From: an uncultured Capnocytophaga sp.
Lineage (GTDB): Bacteria; Bacteroidota; Bacteroidia; Flavobacteriales; Flavobacteriaceae
DNA: 20,882 nt
Reading direction: 5' to 3'
Assembly: GCF_938029845.1 (NCBI RefSeq)
Contig: NZ_CALHGG010000071.1
Span: 1 to 20,882, forward strand
The notes beneath the pieces are model-generated. The model had not been told where the DNA came from. It made no database searches and saw only the letters and a list, made by a program, of their open reading frames with translations. Position 1 is the first letter of the stretch. Every line of letters begins with the position of its first letter. Both the position numbers and the translations under genes were made by a program. Positions 13,547-20,405 of this stretch are shown here, piece after piece.

Positions 13547-14616
13547 TTTTTTTTATCCCCTTCGTAGGTCAATGAGGCTAGTTGCATGAGTGCCAGCTCT
13601 ACCAATAGGCGAGGGGTGCGGCTTGTCTTGTACTTGAGGTCGCAATCGGAAGCAATCTCCAAGGCACGAACAAGGAAAGGAAAGTCGCACTTGGCCGTTT
13701 GTTCGGCATACTTCTTTTGGGTTTCCTCACCCACTTCCATAAGGGAGATGGTCTTTCCATTCTTACATACCATAAGGTCGCGGAAATGTCCTGCCAAACC
13801 AGCTATAAAGTGTTGTCCGTCGAATCCATGAGCGAGGATACTATTGAACTCCACTAGTAGCTGAGGTATATTGTTGGATACGATTAGGTCGGTTATCTTG
13901 AAATAAGTATCGTAGTCTAGGACATTGAGGATCTCGGACACTGCCTGTCGGGTAATGGTTTTCCCACAGAAGCTCACCACACGGTCAAAGATAGAAAGAG
14001 CGTCGCGCATGGCGCCATCGGCTTTTTGGGCGATGATTTGTAGGGCTTCATCTTCGGCTTCTAGTCCTTGTTCCTTTGCGATATATTTGAGATACTCACG
14101 GGCATCACTGATGGTAATACGCTTGAAATCAAATATCTGACAACGAGAAAGAATCGTAGGAATTACCTTGTGCTTCTCGGTGGTGGCTAGGATGAATATG
14201 GCATGCGCGGGCGGTTCCTCCAGGGTCTTGAGGAAGGCATTGAAAGCGGCATTGGAGAGCATGTGTACCTCGTCAATGATATATACCTTATACTTACCTA
14301 CTTGGGGAGGGATACGCACTTGTTCGATGAGCGAACGGATACCCTCAACACTATTGTTGGAAGCGGCATCGAGTTCAAAGATGTTGAAGGCGAAGTCGTT
14401 ATCTCCGTCCGTAGGGGTGGTTTTCTCATTGATCTTCTTTGCCAAGATACGGGCACAAGTAGTCTTACCCACTCCACGAGGCCCTGTGAAGAGTAGTGCT
14501 TGCGCCAAGTGATCATTGGCGATGGCATTCTCCAAGGTGTCGGTGATGGCCTTTTGTCCTACCACATCCATAAAGGTTTGTGGACGATATTTGCGTGCGG
14601 ATACGATGAAATTCAT
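13531..14616 (-). CDS. dnaX: DNA polymerase III gamma/tau subunit, zero-frame (gamma-like) product
   Basis: This 361-residue product is the AAA+ clamp-loader subunit that, with delta and delta', opens the beta clamp and loads it on DNA. Walker A is GPRGVGKT (45-52), Walker B IIDEVH (113-118), sensor 1 near FILATTE, the arginine-finger SRC (157-159), sensor 2 GAMRDALS (201-208). Residues ~220-350 form the oligomerisation (domain III) region. The Cys4 zinc module present in E. coli DnaX between Walker A and LDAASN is missing: here KKINEKTTPTDGDNDFAFNIF contains no Cys. This also holds for other Bacteroidetes DnaX as far as I recall. The frame ends ...EGDKKKMMDI, four codons after an A10 run; a -1 shift gives tau. 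It follows the ABC-F gene after 58 bases of repeats. Confidence 0.95.
   Translation of the reverse strand: MNFIVSARKYRPQTFMDVVGQKAITDTLENAIANDHLAQALLFTGPRGVGKTTCARILAKKINEKTTPTDGDNDFAFNIFELDAASNNSVEGIRSLIEQVRIPPQVGKYKVYIIDEVHMLSNAAFNAFLKTLEEPPAHAIFILATTEKHKVIPTILSRCQIFDFKRITISDAREYLKYIAKEQGLEAEDEALQIIAQKADGAMRDALSIFDRVVSFCGKTITRQAVSEILNVLDYDTYFKITDLIVSNNIPQLLVEFNSILAHGFDGQHFIAGLAGHFRDLMVCKNGKTISLMEVGEETQKKYAEQTAKCDFPFLVRALEIASDCDLKYKTSRTPRLLVELALMQLASLTYEGDKKKMMDI
13545..13554 (-). promoter_or_regulatory. A10 slippery tract of dnaX (recoding site)
   Basis: Minus-strand sequence GGGGAT, ten A, TGATGG. It contains A AAA AAA slippery heptamers, and a GAAGGGG stretch just upstream resembles the Shine-Dalgarno-like stimulator of E. 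coli dnaX. A weak GGAT/ATCC stem lies downstream. Ribosomal -1 slippage, or RNA polymerase adding one A (or dropping two), would switch from the gamma-like to the tau frame. A length error in the homopolymer is the alternative. Confidence 0.7.
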
Positions 14617-14622
14617 TCCTTC

Positions 14623-14668
14623 AGTTGTTAGTTATTAGTGGTTAGTTGTTAGTTATTAGTGGTTAGTT
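14623..14668. repeat. GTTAGTK-type heptamer array between ABC-F gene and dnaX
   Basis: A 21-base block made of GTTAGTT, ATTAGTG and GTTAGTT heptamers is repeated exactly, 14623-14643 and 14644-14664, and then starts a third time. It fills most of the 58-base gap. Unlike 18815-18888 it has no inverted half, so no hairpin is expected. Confidence 0.8.
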
Positions 14669-14674
14669 TCTGTA

Positions 14675-16567
14675 CTAGCTACCAATCTCTAAAACTATTT
14701 TTTCCCATTCCTGCATGAGGGTGTCCAGCTGGGCTTTTTTGTGGCCGTACTGTTCCATGAGGGAGGGAGTTGGGTTATTTTGTATTTGGGTGTCCATTTG
14801 AGCGATCTCCTTTTCAAGGTCGCTTATTTGTCGTTCTACCTTGCTAAGCTGGTTGGTGAGCTTCTTACGCTCTTTTTGTTCTTCGTAGGAAAGGGTCTTT
14901 TCCTTTTCTACCACTACTTCTTTTTTGACCTCTTCACCCTTTTCTATCTCTCGGAAAGAGGACACGGCTCTTTGTTCCAAGTAGAAATCAATGTCACCGA
15001 GATATTCCTTAATCGTATGATTCTTGAACTCATATACCTTATCAGTAAGTCCGGTGAGGAAGTCACGGTCGTGGGATACGATAATAAGCGTTCCCTCAAA
15101 GCGCTGGAGAGCTTGCTTGAGGACATTCTTGGAGGCAATGTCTAGGTGGTTGGTAGGCTCGTCCATGACCAATACATTGAAGGAGGAGAGGAGCATTTTT
15201 GCCAAAGCCAAGCGATTGCGTTCGCCTCCTGAGAGCACCTTTACCTTTTTCTCTACTTCGTCACCGCGGAAGAGGAAAGCACCGAGGATATCGCGTACCT
15301 TGATTCGGTTGGAGTCATTGGCTGCCCCTAGCATAGTGTCCAAGAGGGTGAGTTCGCCGTCCAAGTAATGGGCTTGGTTTTGGGCGAAATAGCCTATCTC
15401 TACATTGTGCCCTAAGCGGATATTTCCTTCAAAGGGTATTTCCCCTATAATCATTTTGGCTAAAGTTGTTTTCCCCTGTCCGTTCTGTCCGACGAAAGCT
15501 ATTTTGGAACCACGTTCTACCAATAGGCTTACATCCTTGAGAATCAATTTGTCATCATAACTCTTGCTGACATGGTCTATTTCCAAGACTACTTTGCCTG
15601 GTTGTTGGGAGAGGGGGAAACGCACGGACATGACTGCGGTTTCCTGCTCATCAACCTCGATACGCTCAATGCGGTCTAACTTCTTGATAAGGGATTGTGC
15701 CATAGATGCTTTGGAAGCTTTGGCACGGAACTTATCAATGAGCTTTTCCGTCTGTTGGATCATTTTTTCTTGGTTCTTCTGGGCGGCAAGCTGTTGGGTA
15801 ATCATCTCCTTTCGCAGCTCCAAGAAAGCCGAATATGGTTTGGGATAGTCATAGATACGTCCTGCCACAATCTCAATGGTGCGGTTGGTTACATTGTCCA
15901 AGAACATTTTGTCGTGGGAGATAATCACCACGGCACCAGGGAAGGACTTGAGGAAGCCTTCAAACCATATAATAGATTCAATATCGAGGTGGTTGGTAGG
16001 CTCGTCCAACAGGAGAATGTCGTTCTTCTCCAAGAGGAGTTTTGCCAGCTCGATACGCATGCGCCATCCTCCTGAGAAACTATCGGTCAGGCGAGAGAAG
16101 TCCTCGCGAGAGAAGCCCAGTCCAGAGAGGATGCGCTCGGTGTCGCCCTTATAGGTATATCCTCCATGGATTTCGTATTCGTGAGTCACATCGTGCAGGC
16201 GGATAAGGAGGTCATTATAGCTCTCGCTTTCGTAATCGGTACGGGTTGCCATCTCATGATGGATGCTATCCAATTCCTCCTCAAGGCGCATCAGTGTGGT
16301 GAAGGCCTGATAAGCCTCCTCCAAGACAGTACGACCTGCAACGAAGTCAATATCTTGTTTTAAATAGCCTATCTTAGCATTCCGCTCTAAGGCAATAGTC
16401 CCTGTATCGGGAGCTAATTCCCCAGAGAGCATTTTGAGCAAGGTGGATTTTCCAGCACCATTTTTGCCAATAATCCCCACGCGATCACCGCCGACGAGCA
16501 TAAAAGCCACATCGGAGAAGAGCGTTTCCCCTTGGAAGGAGATAGATAAGCCACTAACATTCAGCAT
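14675..16567 (-). CDS. ABC-F family ATPase (Uup/YheS-like), ribosome-associated
   Basis: The 630-residue protein has two ABC ATPase domains and no membrane segments, the ABC-F form. Domain 1: Walker A GIIGKNGAGKST (31-42), signature SFSGGWRMR (163-171), Walker B LLLDEPTNHLD (185-195). Domain 2: Walker A FVGQNGQGKTT (358-368), signature LSGGERNR (445-452), Walker B VMDEPTNHLD (467-476), switch His in SHD. Between them (~240-310) lies the charged P-site-tRNA-interaction linker (EKLIDKFRAKASKASMAQSL). Residues ~550-625 form a C-terminal coiled coil as in Uup and YheS, distinguishing it from EttA. Such proteins act at the ribosomal E site on stalled or slow translation; some give antibiotic resistance, but housekeeping is more likely here. 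Upstream of dnaX, possibly co-transcribed. Confidence 0.93.
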   Translation of the reverse strand: MLNVSGLSISFQGETLFSDVAFMLVGGDRVGIIGKNGAGKSTLLKMLSGELAPDTGTIALERNAKIGYLKQDIDFVAGRTVLEEAYQAFTTLMRLEEELDSIHHEMATRTDYESESYNDLLIRLHDVTHEYEIHGGYTYKGDTERILSGLGFSREDFSRLTDSFSGGWRMRIELAKLLLEKNDILLLDEPTNHLDIESIIWFEGFLKSFPGAVVIISHDKMFLDNVTNRTIEIVAGRIYDYPKPYSAFLELRKEMITQQLAAQKNQEKMIQQTEKLIDKFRAKASKASMAQSLIKKLDRIERIEVDEQETAVMSVRFPLSQQPGKVVLEIDHVSKSYDDKLILKDVSLLVERGSKIAFVGQNGQGKTTLAKMIIGEIPFEGNIRLGHNVEIGYFAQNQAHYLDGELTLLDTMLGAANDSNRIKVRDILGAFLFRGDEVEKKVKVLSGGERNRLALAKMLLSSFNVLVMDEPTNHLDIASKNVLKQALQRFEGTLIIVSHDRDFLTGLTDKVYEFKNHTIKEYLGDIDFYLEQRAVSSFREIEKGEEVKKEVVVEKEKTLSYEEQKERKKLTNQLSKVERQISDLEKEIAQMDTQIQNNPTPSLMEQYGHKKAQLDTLMQEWEKIVLEIGS

Positions 16568-16593
16568 AGTTGTATGATGTATAAGATAGGGGG

Positions 16594-16601
16594 CAAAAAT
16601 A
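16594..16601 (-). promoter_or_regulatory. Predicted -7 element of the ABC-F gene
   Basis: Minus-strand TATTTTTG (16601 to 16594) matches TAnnTTTG, 26 bases before the ATG at 16567. The expected -33 position falls in a GTGAAWA array (TTTC rather than TTTG). Confidence 0.5.
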
Positions 16602-16609
16602 CAAAAAAT

Positions 16610-16697
16610 AAGTGAATAGTGAAAAGTGAATAGTGAAAAACTCTATTCGCTCTTCACTTTTCATTCTTCACTTTTCATTCTTCACTTTTCACTACTT
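16610..16697 (-). repeat. GTGAAWA-type inverted array at the end of the nitroreductase gene
   Basis: Left half GTGAATAGTGAAAAGTGA and similar units, right half TCTTCACTTTTCATTCTTCAC and more. The halves can pair imperfectly over about 28 bases. The last residues and stop codon of the nitroreductase gene are encoded in the array, and its other end reaches to within ten bases of the ABC-F -7 element. It may serve as terminator and as part of the next promoter. Confidence 0.75.
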
Positions 16698-17268
16698 CTG
16701 TTTTTCTTCGCTTAGGGGTGCGGTTGGGTTGGTTAGCATCCTCTGGATCGCGGTAGCCTATCGCCACGGCGAAAAGAGTGCGGTAACCATCCTTGGGCAA
16801 ATGCTTGTCGTACTCTGAGGGGAGGAAACCCTCCATAGGGGTAGAGTCGATTCCCATGGCAGCACAGGCGGAGAGGAAGTAGCCTAAAGCTACATACACT
16901 TGGTGTCCCATCCATGCTTCCACATGAGCATCGCCTTGGCTTTTGATATACTTCTGGTAGAAAGCAAAGCCACTTTCTGAGATATAAGAGGGCGCTTCTT
17001 GTTCGAAACGAGCTACACTCTCTAACACTCTAAAGATGACAATATGGCTGGCCGCTTTCACTCGCTCCTCATTGATTAAGGAAAGAGGCGCAAAGAGATT
17101 ATTCTTACGCTCCTCACCCACGAAAACAAATTGCCATGGTTGGCTATTGATAGAGGAGGGTGCCAAGCGGAGGATTTCTTTGAGTTGGTTAAGGGTATCT
17201 TCTGGGATACGCTTTCCGTTATACATCTTGGTAGTGTAGCGATTTTGTGCAAGGTTTAAGAAATTCAT
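16675..17268 (-). CDS. Nitroreductase-family NAD(P)H-dependent FMN oxidoreductase
   Basis: This 197-residue protein has the nitroreductase pattern: NRYTTKMYNGKRIPEDTLNQ (FMN phosphate contact by RYTTK-type Arg/Lys near the N-terminus), LRLAPSSINSQPWQFVFVG (FMN and substrate contacts) and, near the end, LFAVAIGYRDPED. Such homodimeric flavoenzymes reduce nitroaromatics, quinones or related compounds with NAD(P)H in the cytoplasm; the natural substrate is not evident. Closest in feel to NfsB-type enzymes. The C-terminus ends TPKRRKTEVVKSEE, where the last six codons (VVKSEE) and the stop are written in GTGAAWA repeat units, so the original C-terminus seems to have been replaced or extended by the repeat. 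It is transcribed away from the barrel-protein gene. Confidence 0.9.
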   Translation of the reverse strand: MNFLNLAQNRYTTKMYNGKRIPEDTLNQLKEILRLAPSSINSQPWQFVFVGEERKNNLFAPLSLINEERVKAASHIVIFRVLESVARFEQEAPSYISESGFAFYQKYIKSQGDAHVEAWMGHQVYVALGYFLSACAAMGIDSTPMEGFLPSEYDKHLPKDGYRTLFAVAIGYRDPEDANQPNRTPKRRKTEVVKSEE

Positions 17269-17285
17269 CAGATATAGTTTTTGGG

Positions 17286-17293
17286 CAAAAGTA
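17286..17293 (-). promoter_or_regulatory. Predicted -7 element of the nitroreductase gene
   Basis: Minus-strand TACTTTTG (17293 to 17286) matches TAnnTTTG. The -33 region lies in the AATTGTY array; ATTG at 17318-17315 is 21 bases upstream. Confidence 0.55.
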
Positions 17294-17298
17294 CAACT

Positions 17299-17335
17299 TT
17301 TAATTGTTAATTATCAATTGTCAATTGTTAATTCT
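17299..17335. repeat. AATTGTY-type heptamer array
   Basis: Heptamers AATTGTT, AATTATC, AATTGTC, AATTGTT, AATTCTG in perfect 7-base register. It lies between divergent genes, next to the nitroreductase -7 element. The AATT cores make it partly self-complementary. Confidence 0.75.
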
Positions 17336-17434
17336 GTACTGCGTAACTATAGACTGACATCTGACTGCTGATCACTGATTTCCGTGAAGAATGTTAAATA
17401 GTTGATAATTATAGATAATTAATTATTATTTTTG

Positions 17435-17442
17435 TACTTTTG
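17435..17442 (+). promoter_or_regulatory. Predicted -7 element of the barrel-protein gene
   Basis: TACTTTTG at 17435-17442 matches TAnnTTTG, 27 bases before the ATG at 17470. No TTTG at the expected -33 position. Confidence 0.5.
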
Positions 17443-17469
17443 CCCTTTAGAAAAATGGAATAAATTATT

Positions 17470-18804
17470 ATGAAAAAAATTCTTCTTTCTTTATTAGGCT
17501 TGATAGCCTATGAAGGTATGGCACAACAGTCCTTTATAGGGCTTAGGACGAGTACTTATGGAGGAGCCCTCTCCACTATTTCCAATCCTGCACATGCATT
17601 ATGGGCACGTCCTTGGGATGTAAACCTTGTGTCCATAGATGCTAACTTAGGTAATAATGAGATGGGAATGTCCTTGGATCTAGAGAAATCCTTCAAGAAA
17701 TTCACGGATAACCTTGCTAACTCAAAAGTGATAAATGCAGGGATTAATGTCGATGTACTGGGACCATCCTTTATTGTACGTGTTAATAAAGAACATGCCT
17801 TGGGGCTTGTAAGCCGTATGCGTATTATGGGTAATACTACTGGTATTGACAGTAATGTATTGCAGGCACTTATTCAGGCTAAGAAAATGGATCTAGATCC
17901 TTCTCAGCTCTACCATGTACGTAATATCTCCGATATGAACATCTTGGCCAATGCCTTTAGAGAAATAGGGGCAGTATGGAGCTATACTGTAATGAACGAT
18001 GGATATAATATTCTCCGATTAGGAGTAGGTGTGAAACTTGTACAGGGTACAGGTAGCTTCCGTATGGGCTTCGAAGGAGTGAATAGCAATAATGTAGAAC
18101 TCCTTAAGGATGCTAATGGTGATGTGCTCTTAAGATTCAAAGATGGTAAAGCAGAAGTGAGAAGTGGAGGCTTAGATGTGCTTGGTTCCCCTGACTTTTT
18201 CGCTTCCTCCGCCTCTACCATAGGGGCAGACTTAGGACTTATTTACGAATATAGTGAAGACGGCTGTCCTAACTGTGATGGACATATTCCTTACCGTTTT
18301 AAAGTGGGTGTTGCCTTGCTTGACTTCGGAAAGCTCAAATATGAAACTAATAACAAGTCTTTCTACTACAATCTAACGAACAAAACCATTAACCTTAGTA
18401 ATCTTGAAAGTATAGAGCAATTACCTCAAGCAGAAAGACTTGCAGGTAAGTCTTTCACTTCTTCCTTGCCAACTACCTTGAATATCAATTTGGATTACCG
18501 CTTTATAGATGGGCTCTACCTCAATCTATCCAGTCAATTGAATATGGTTTCTAAGAATGCATACAATGCGCGTTATGCTAATGACTTTGTGCTTACCCCA
18601 CGCTATGAAACCCACTGGGGGAATGGTGTTTTCGGAGCCTTCTTACCTATCAGCTATAACGAAGTATCAGGCTTCAATACAGGGGCTGCTTTCCATGTAG
18701 GTCCGCTTGTATTCGGTTCTCGTAGTATCTTAGGTAACCTTATAGGAAGTTCTAAGGAACTCAATGCCTTTGTAGGTATCCGATTTGGAAATATCTATCA
18801 ATAA
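17470..18804 (+). CDS. Probable outer-membrane beta-barrel protein (DUF5723-like)
   Basis: The protein has 444 residues. Residues 1-18 are a signal peptide (MKKILLSLLGLIAYEGMAQ, cut before QQ). The mature part starts FIGLRTSTYGGALSTISNPA followed by WDVNLVSIDANLG. The NPA motif after a short N-terminal strand, followed by alternating strands, is usual for Bacteroidetes barrels of the FadL/PorV-like or DUF5723 sort. The end (ELNAFVGIRFGNIYQ) is strand-like. One CPNC pair (GCPNCDGHIPY) lies in a probable loop near residue 270 and might form a disulfide or bind a metal. No partner genes mark its role; it stands alone between a divergent nitroreductase gene and menG and ends in a 19-base hairpin. 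The family name is a tentative recollection; membrane location is inferred from signal peptide and strand pattern. Confidence 0.75.
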   Translation: MKKILLSLLGLIAYEGMAQQSFIGLRTSTYGGALSTISNPAHALWARPWDVNLVSIDANLGNNEMGMSLDLEKSFKKFTDNLANSKVINAGINVDVLGPSFIVRVNKEHALGLVSRMRIMGNTTGIDSNVLQALIQAKKMDLDPSQLYHVRNISDMNILANAFREIGAVWSYTVMNDGYNILRLGVGVKLVQGTGSFRMGFEGVNSNNVELLKDANGDVLLRFKDGKAEVRSGGLDVLGSPDFFASSASTIGADLGLIYEYSEDGCPNCDGHIPYRFKVGVALLDFGKLKYETNNKSFYYNLTNKTINLSNLESIEQLPQAERLAGKSFTSSLPTTLNINLDYRFIDGLYLNLSSQLNMVSKNAYNARYANDFVLTPRYETHWGNGVFGAFLPISYNEVSGFNTGAAFHVGPLVFGSRSILGNLIGSSKELNAFVGIRFGNIYQ

Positions 18805-18814
18805 TGATCTTTGA

Positions 18815-18888
18815 TCAGTAGTTAGTGATTAGAGATTAGTTATTAGTGGTTAGTTGTCAGAGGTTAATGCTGACAACTAACCACTAAT
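18815..18888 (+). terminator. GTTAGTK array ending in a 19-base perfect hairpin
   Basis: GTTAGTG-type heptamers from 18815 run into a hairpin: ATTAGTGGTTAGTTGTCAG (18842-18860) pairs perfectly with 18870-18888 around a 9-base loop. It begins about ten bases after the barrel-protein stop and likely ends its transcript; there is no long U-run, only TATTCAT. Confidence 0.75.
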
Positions 18889-18937
18889 TATTCATAGCAA
18901 ACTCAAAATTAAAAACTCAAAAACGGAAAAATTATCG

Positions 18938-18945
18938 TATATTTG
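18938..18945 (+). promoter_or_regulatory. Predicted -7 element of menG-porT-dsbD
   Basis: TATATTTG at 18938-18945 matches TAnnTTTG, 18 bases before the ATG at 18963. No TTTG at the -33 position. Confidence 0.55.
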
Positions 18946-18962
18946 CACCTCAAATAAAACTC

Positions 18963-19697
18963 ATGCAAGAAGAGATAGTAACCCCTGATAAACATTCAGA
19001 TAAGGGGAAAAAAGAACAAGTACAAGAGATGTTTGACACCATCTCTCCTGCCTATGATGGGCTGAATCGTGTGATGACCCTGCGTATGGATATCTCTTGG
19101 CGTAAGCGTGTCAGGGAAAAGGTAGCACAGATTAAGGCTGGCACAATTCTTGATGTAGCTACGGGTACGGGTGATCTAGCCATAGAACTCTCTAAAATAG
19201 AGGGGGCACACATCACAGGAGTAGATATTTCCCAAGGGATGCTCTCGGTGGGGGAGAAGAAGATTAAGGAGCTGGGACTTTCTGAGCGCATTAGTATGCA
19301 ACTGGCCGATAGTGAGAACCTACCCTTTGCTGATGGTAGTTTTGATGCAGTAACTGTTTCCTTCGGGGTACGTAACTTTGAGAACCTCCAAAAAGGGCTT
19401 TCTGAACTTAGGCGTGTGCTACGCCCAGGGGGTAGATTGGTCATCTTGGAGACTTCGGTACCTACGCGATTTCCCTACAAACAAGGCTATCGACTTTATA
19501 CCCGTTTTGTAGTGCCTCTTATGGGCAAATTTTTGGCAAAGAACCAAAATGCCTATGCTTACCTCTCGGAATCGGCAGCCAAATTTCCTTTTGGGGAGAA
19601 ATTGGCCAATATACTCAAGGGAGAAATTGGCTTCTCTTCGGTGAATTATTATCCCCAATTCTTAGGCGTAGCTACTATATATGTGGCTGATAAGTAA
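18963..19697 (+). CDS. menG: Demethylmenaquinone methyltransferase (MenG/UbiE)
   Basis: This 244-residue SAM-dependent methyltransferase makes the last step of menaquinone synthesis, methylating demethylmenaquinone. Family signatures: MFDTISPAYDGLNRVMTLRM followed by DISWRKR (23-49), SAM motif I LDVATGTGDLA (63-73), the acidic residue after strand 2 in VDIS (87-90), FGVRNFENLQKGLSELRRVL (134-153) and RPGGRLVILE. Bacteroidetes generally respire with menaquinone and lack ubiquinone, so the menaquinone role is inferred over the ubiquinone one. porT starts six bases after the stop, so the two are one operon. The linkage is positional; no shared biochemical step with secretion is known. Confidence 0.95.
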   Translation: MQEEIVTPDKHSDKGKKEQVQEMFDTISPAYDGLNRVMTLRMDISWRKRVREKVAQIKAGTILDVATGTGDLAIELSKIEGAHITGVDISQGMLSVGEKKIKELGLSERISMQLADSENLPFADGSFDAVTVSFGVRNFENLQKGLSELRRVLRPGGRLVILETSVPTRFPYKQGYRLYTRFVVPLMGKFLAKNQNAYAYLSESAAKFPFGEKLANILKGEIGFSSVNYYPQFLGVATIYVADK

Positions 19698-19703
19698 GAG
19701 ATT

Positions 19704-20396
19704 ATGAAAAGAATTATATTATTTATATTTTTATTACCCACACTGGTAAGTGCCCAGCCCATTATCAATTTGGAAGATTTTGATTATCAGAAATTCCAAT
19801 GGGGCTATTACTTTGGACTCAATACCATGGACTTTCGCTTAGACTATGAGCGTTTTGACTATACCAATGCGAATCTTACAGATATACAAACCAAGAAATC
19901 CTATGGGTTCAATGTAGGACTCACAGGGGATTTACGCTTGATAGAGCACCTGAGTGCACGTTTTGAGCCAGGGCTCATCTACAACAAGAGAGAGCTAGAT
20001 TTTCCAGGTTTTGCACAAGATCGTTCGCGCTATCGTGAGGTAGCCTCCACCTATATCTATATCCCTGTGCTCTTGAAGTATGGTTCCAAGCGCTGGGACA
20101 ACTTCAAGCCCTATGTTACTGCGGGTGCTTCGATGACACTAAACTTGAGTGCTAACAACAAATCGAGAGAGGACAATGTAGAAGGAAAGTTCAGGGTGAA
20201 CCCCACAGTATTCTTTTATGAACTTGGCTTTGGGATTGATCTATATACCCCTCATTTCCGCTTTACCCCCTCCATACGAGGGATGTTCTCTATCAATAAC
20301 GAACTGATACCCGATAATGATCCTAACAGTCCTTGGACAGGTAACCTTAGGCGTATCTATACCCGGGCGGTGATGATCAACTTAACTTTTGAATAA
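19704..20396 (+). CDS. porT: PorT, type IX secretion system outer-membrane protein
   Basis: The 230-residue protein starts MKRIILFIFLLPTLVSAQP, a signal peptide cut after SAQ. The mature N-terminus (INLEDFDYQKFQWGYYFGLN, then MDFRLDY) is the mark of PorT: a short NxxxFDxxxxxWGYYxGxN segment ahead of an eight-stranded-type barrel. Further strands include YGFNVGLTGDLRLIEHLSAR, STYIYIPVLLKYGSKR and FKPYVTAGASMTLNL. It ends in Phe-Glu (MINLTFE). PorT is needed for T9SS secretion in Porphyromonas and for secretion and gliding in flavobacteria. The gene lies six bases after menG and nine before the dsbD-like gene. From memory, ubiE-porT adjacency recurs in flavobacteria. Generic porin-family naming would be the fallback. 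Confidence 0.85.
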   Translation: MKRIILFIFLLPTLVSAQPIINLEDFDYQKFQWGYYFGLNTMDFRLDYERFDYTNANLTDIQTKKSYGFNVGLTGDLRLIEHLSARFEPGLIYNKRELDFPGFAQDRSRYREVASTYIYIPVLLKYGSKRWDNFKPYVTAGASMTLNLSANNKSREDNVEGKFRVNPTVFFYELGFGIDLYTPHFRFTPSIRGMFSINNELIPDNDPNSPWTGNLRRIYTRAVMINLTFE

Positions 20397-20405
20397 ATTC
20401 AAGAT

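Noticed and set aside
14675..16567. Antibiotic-resistance ABC-F (Msr/Vga-like)
   Set aside because: The C-terminal coiled coil and linker fit housekeeping Uup/YheS types; no evidence for a resistance-type linker extension.
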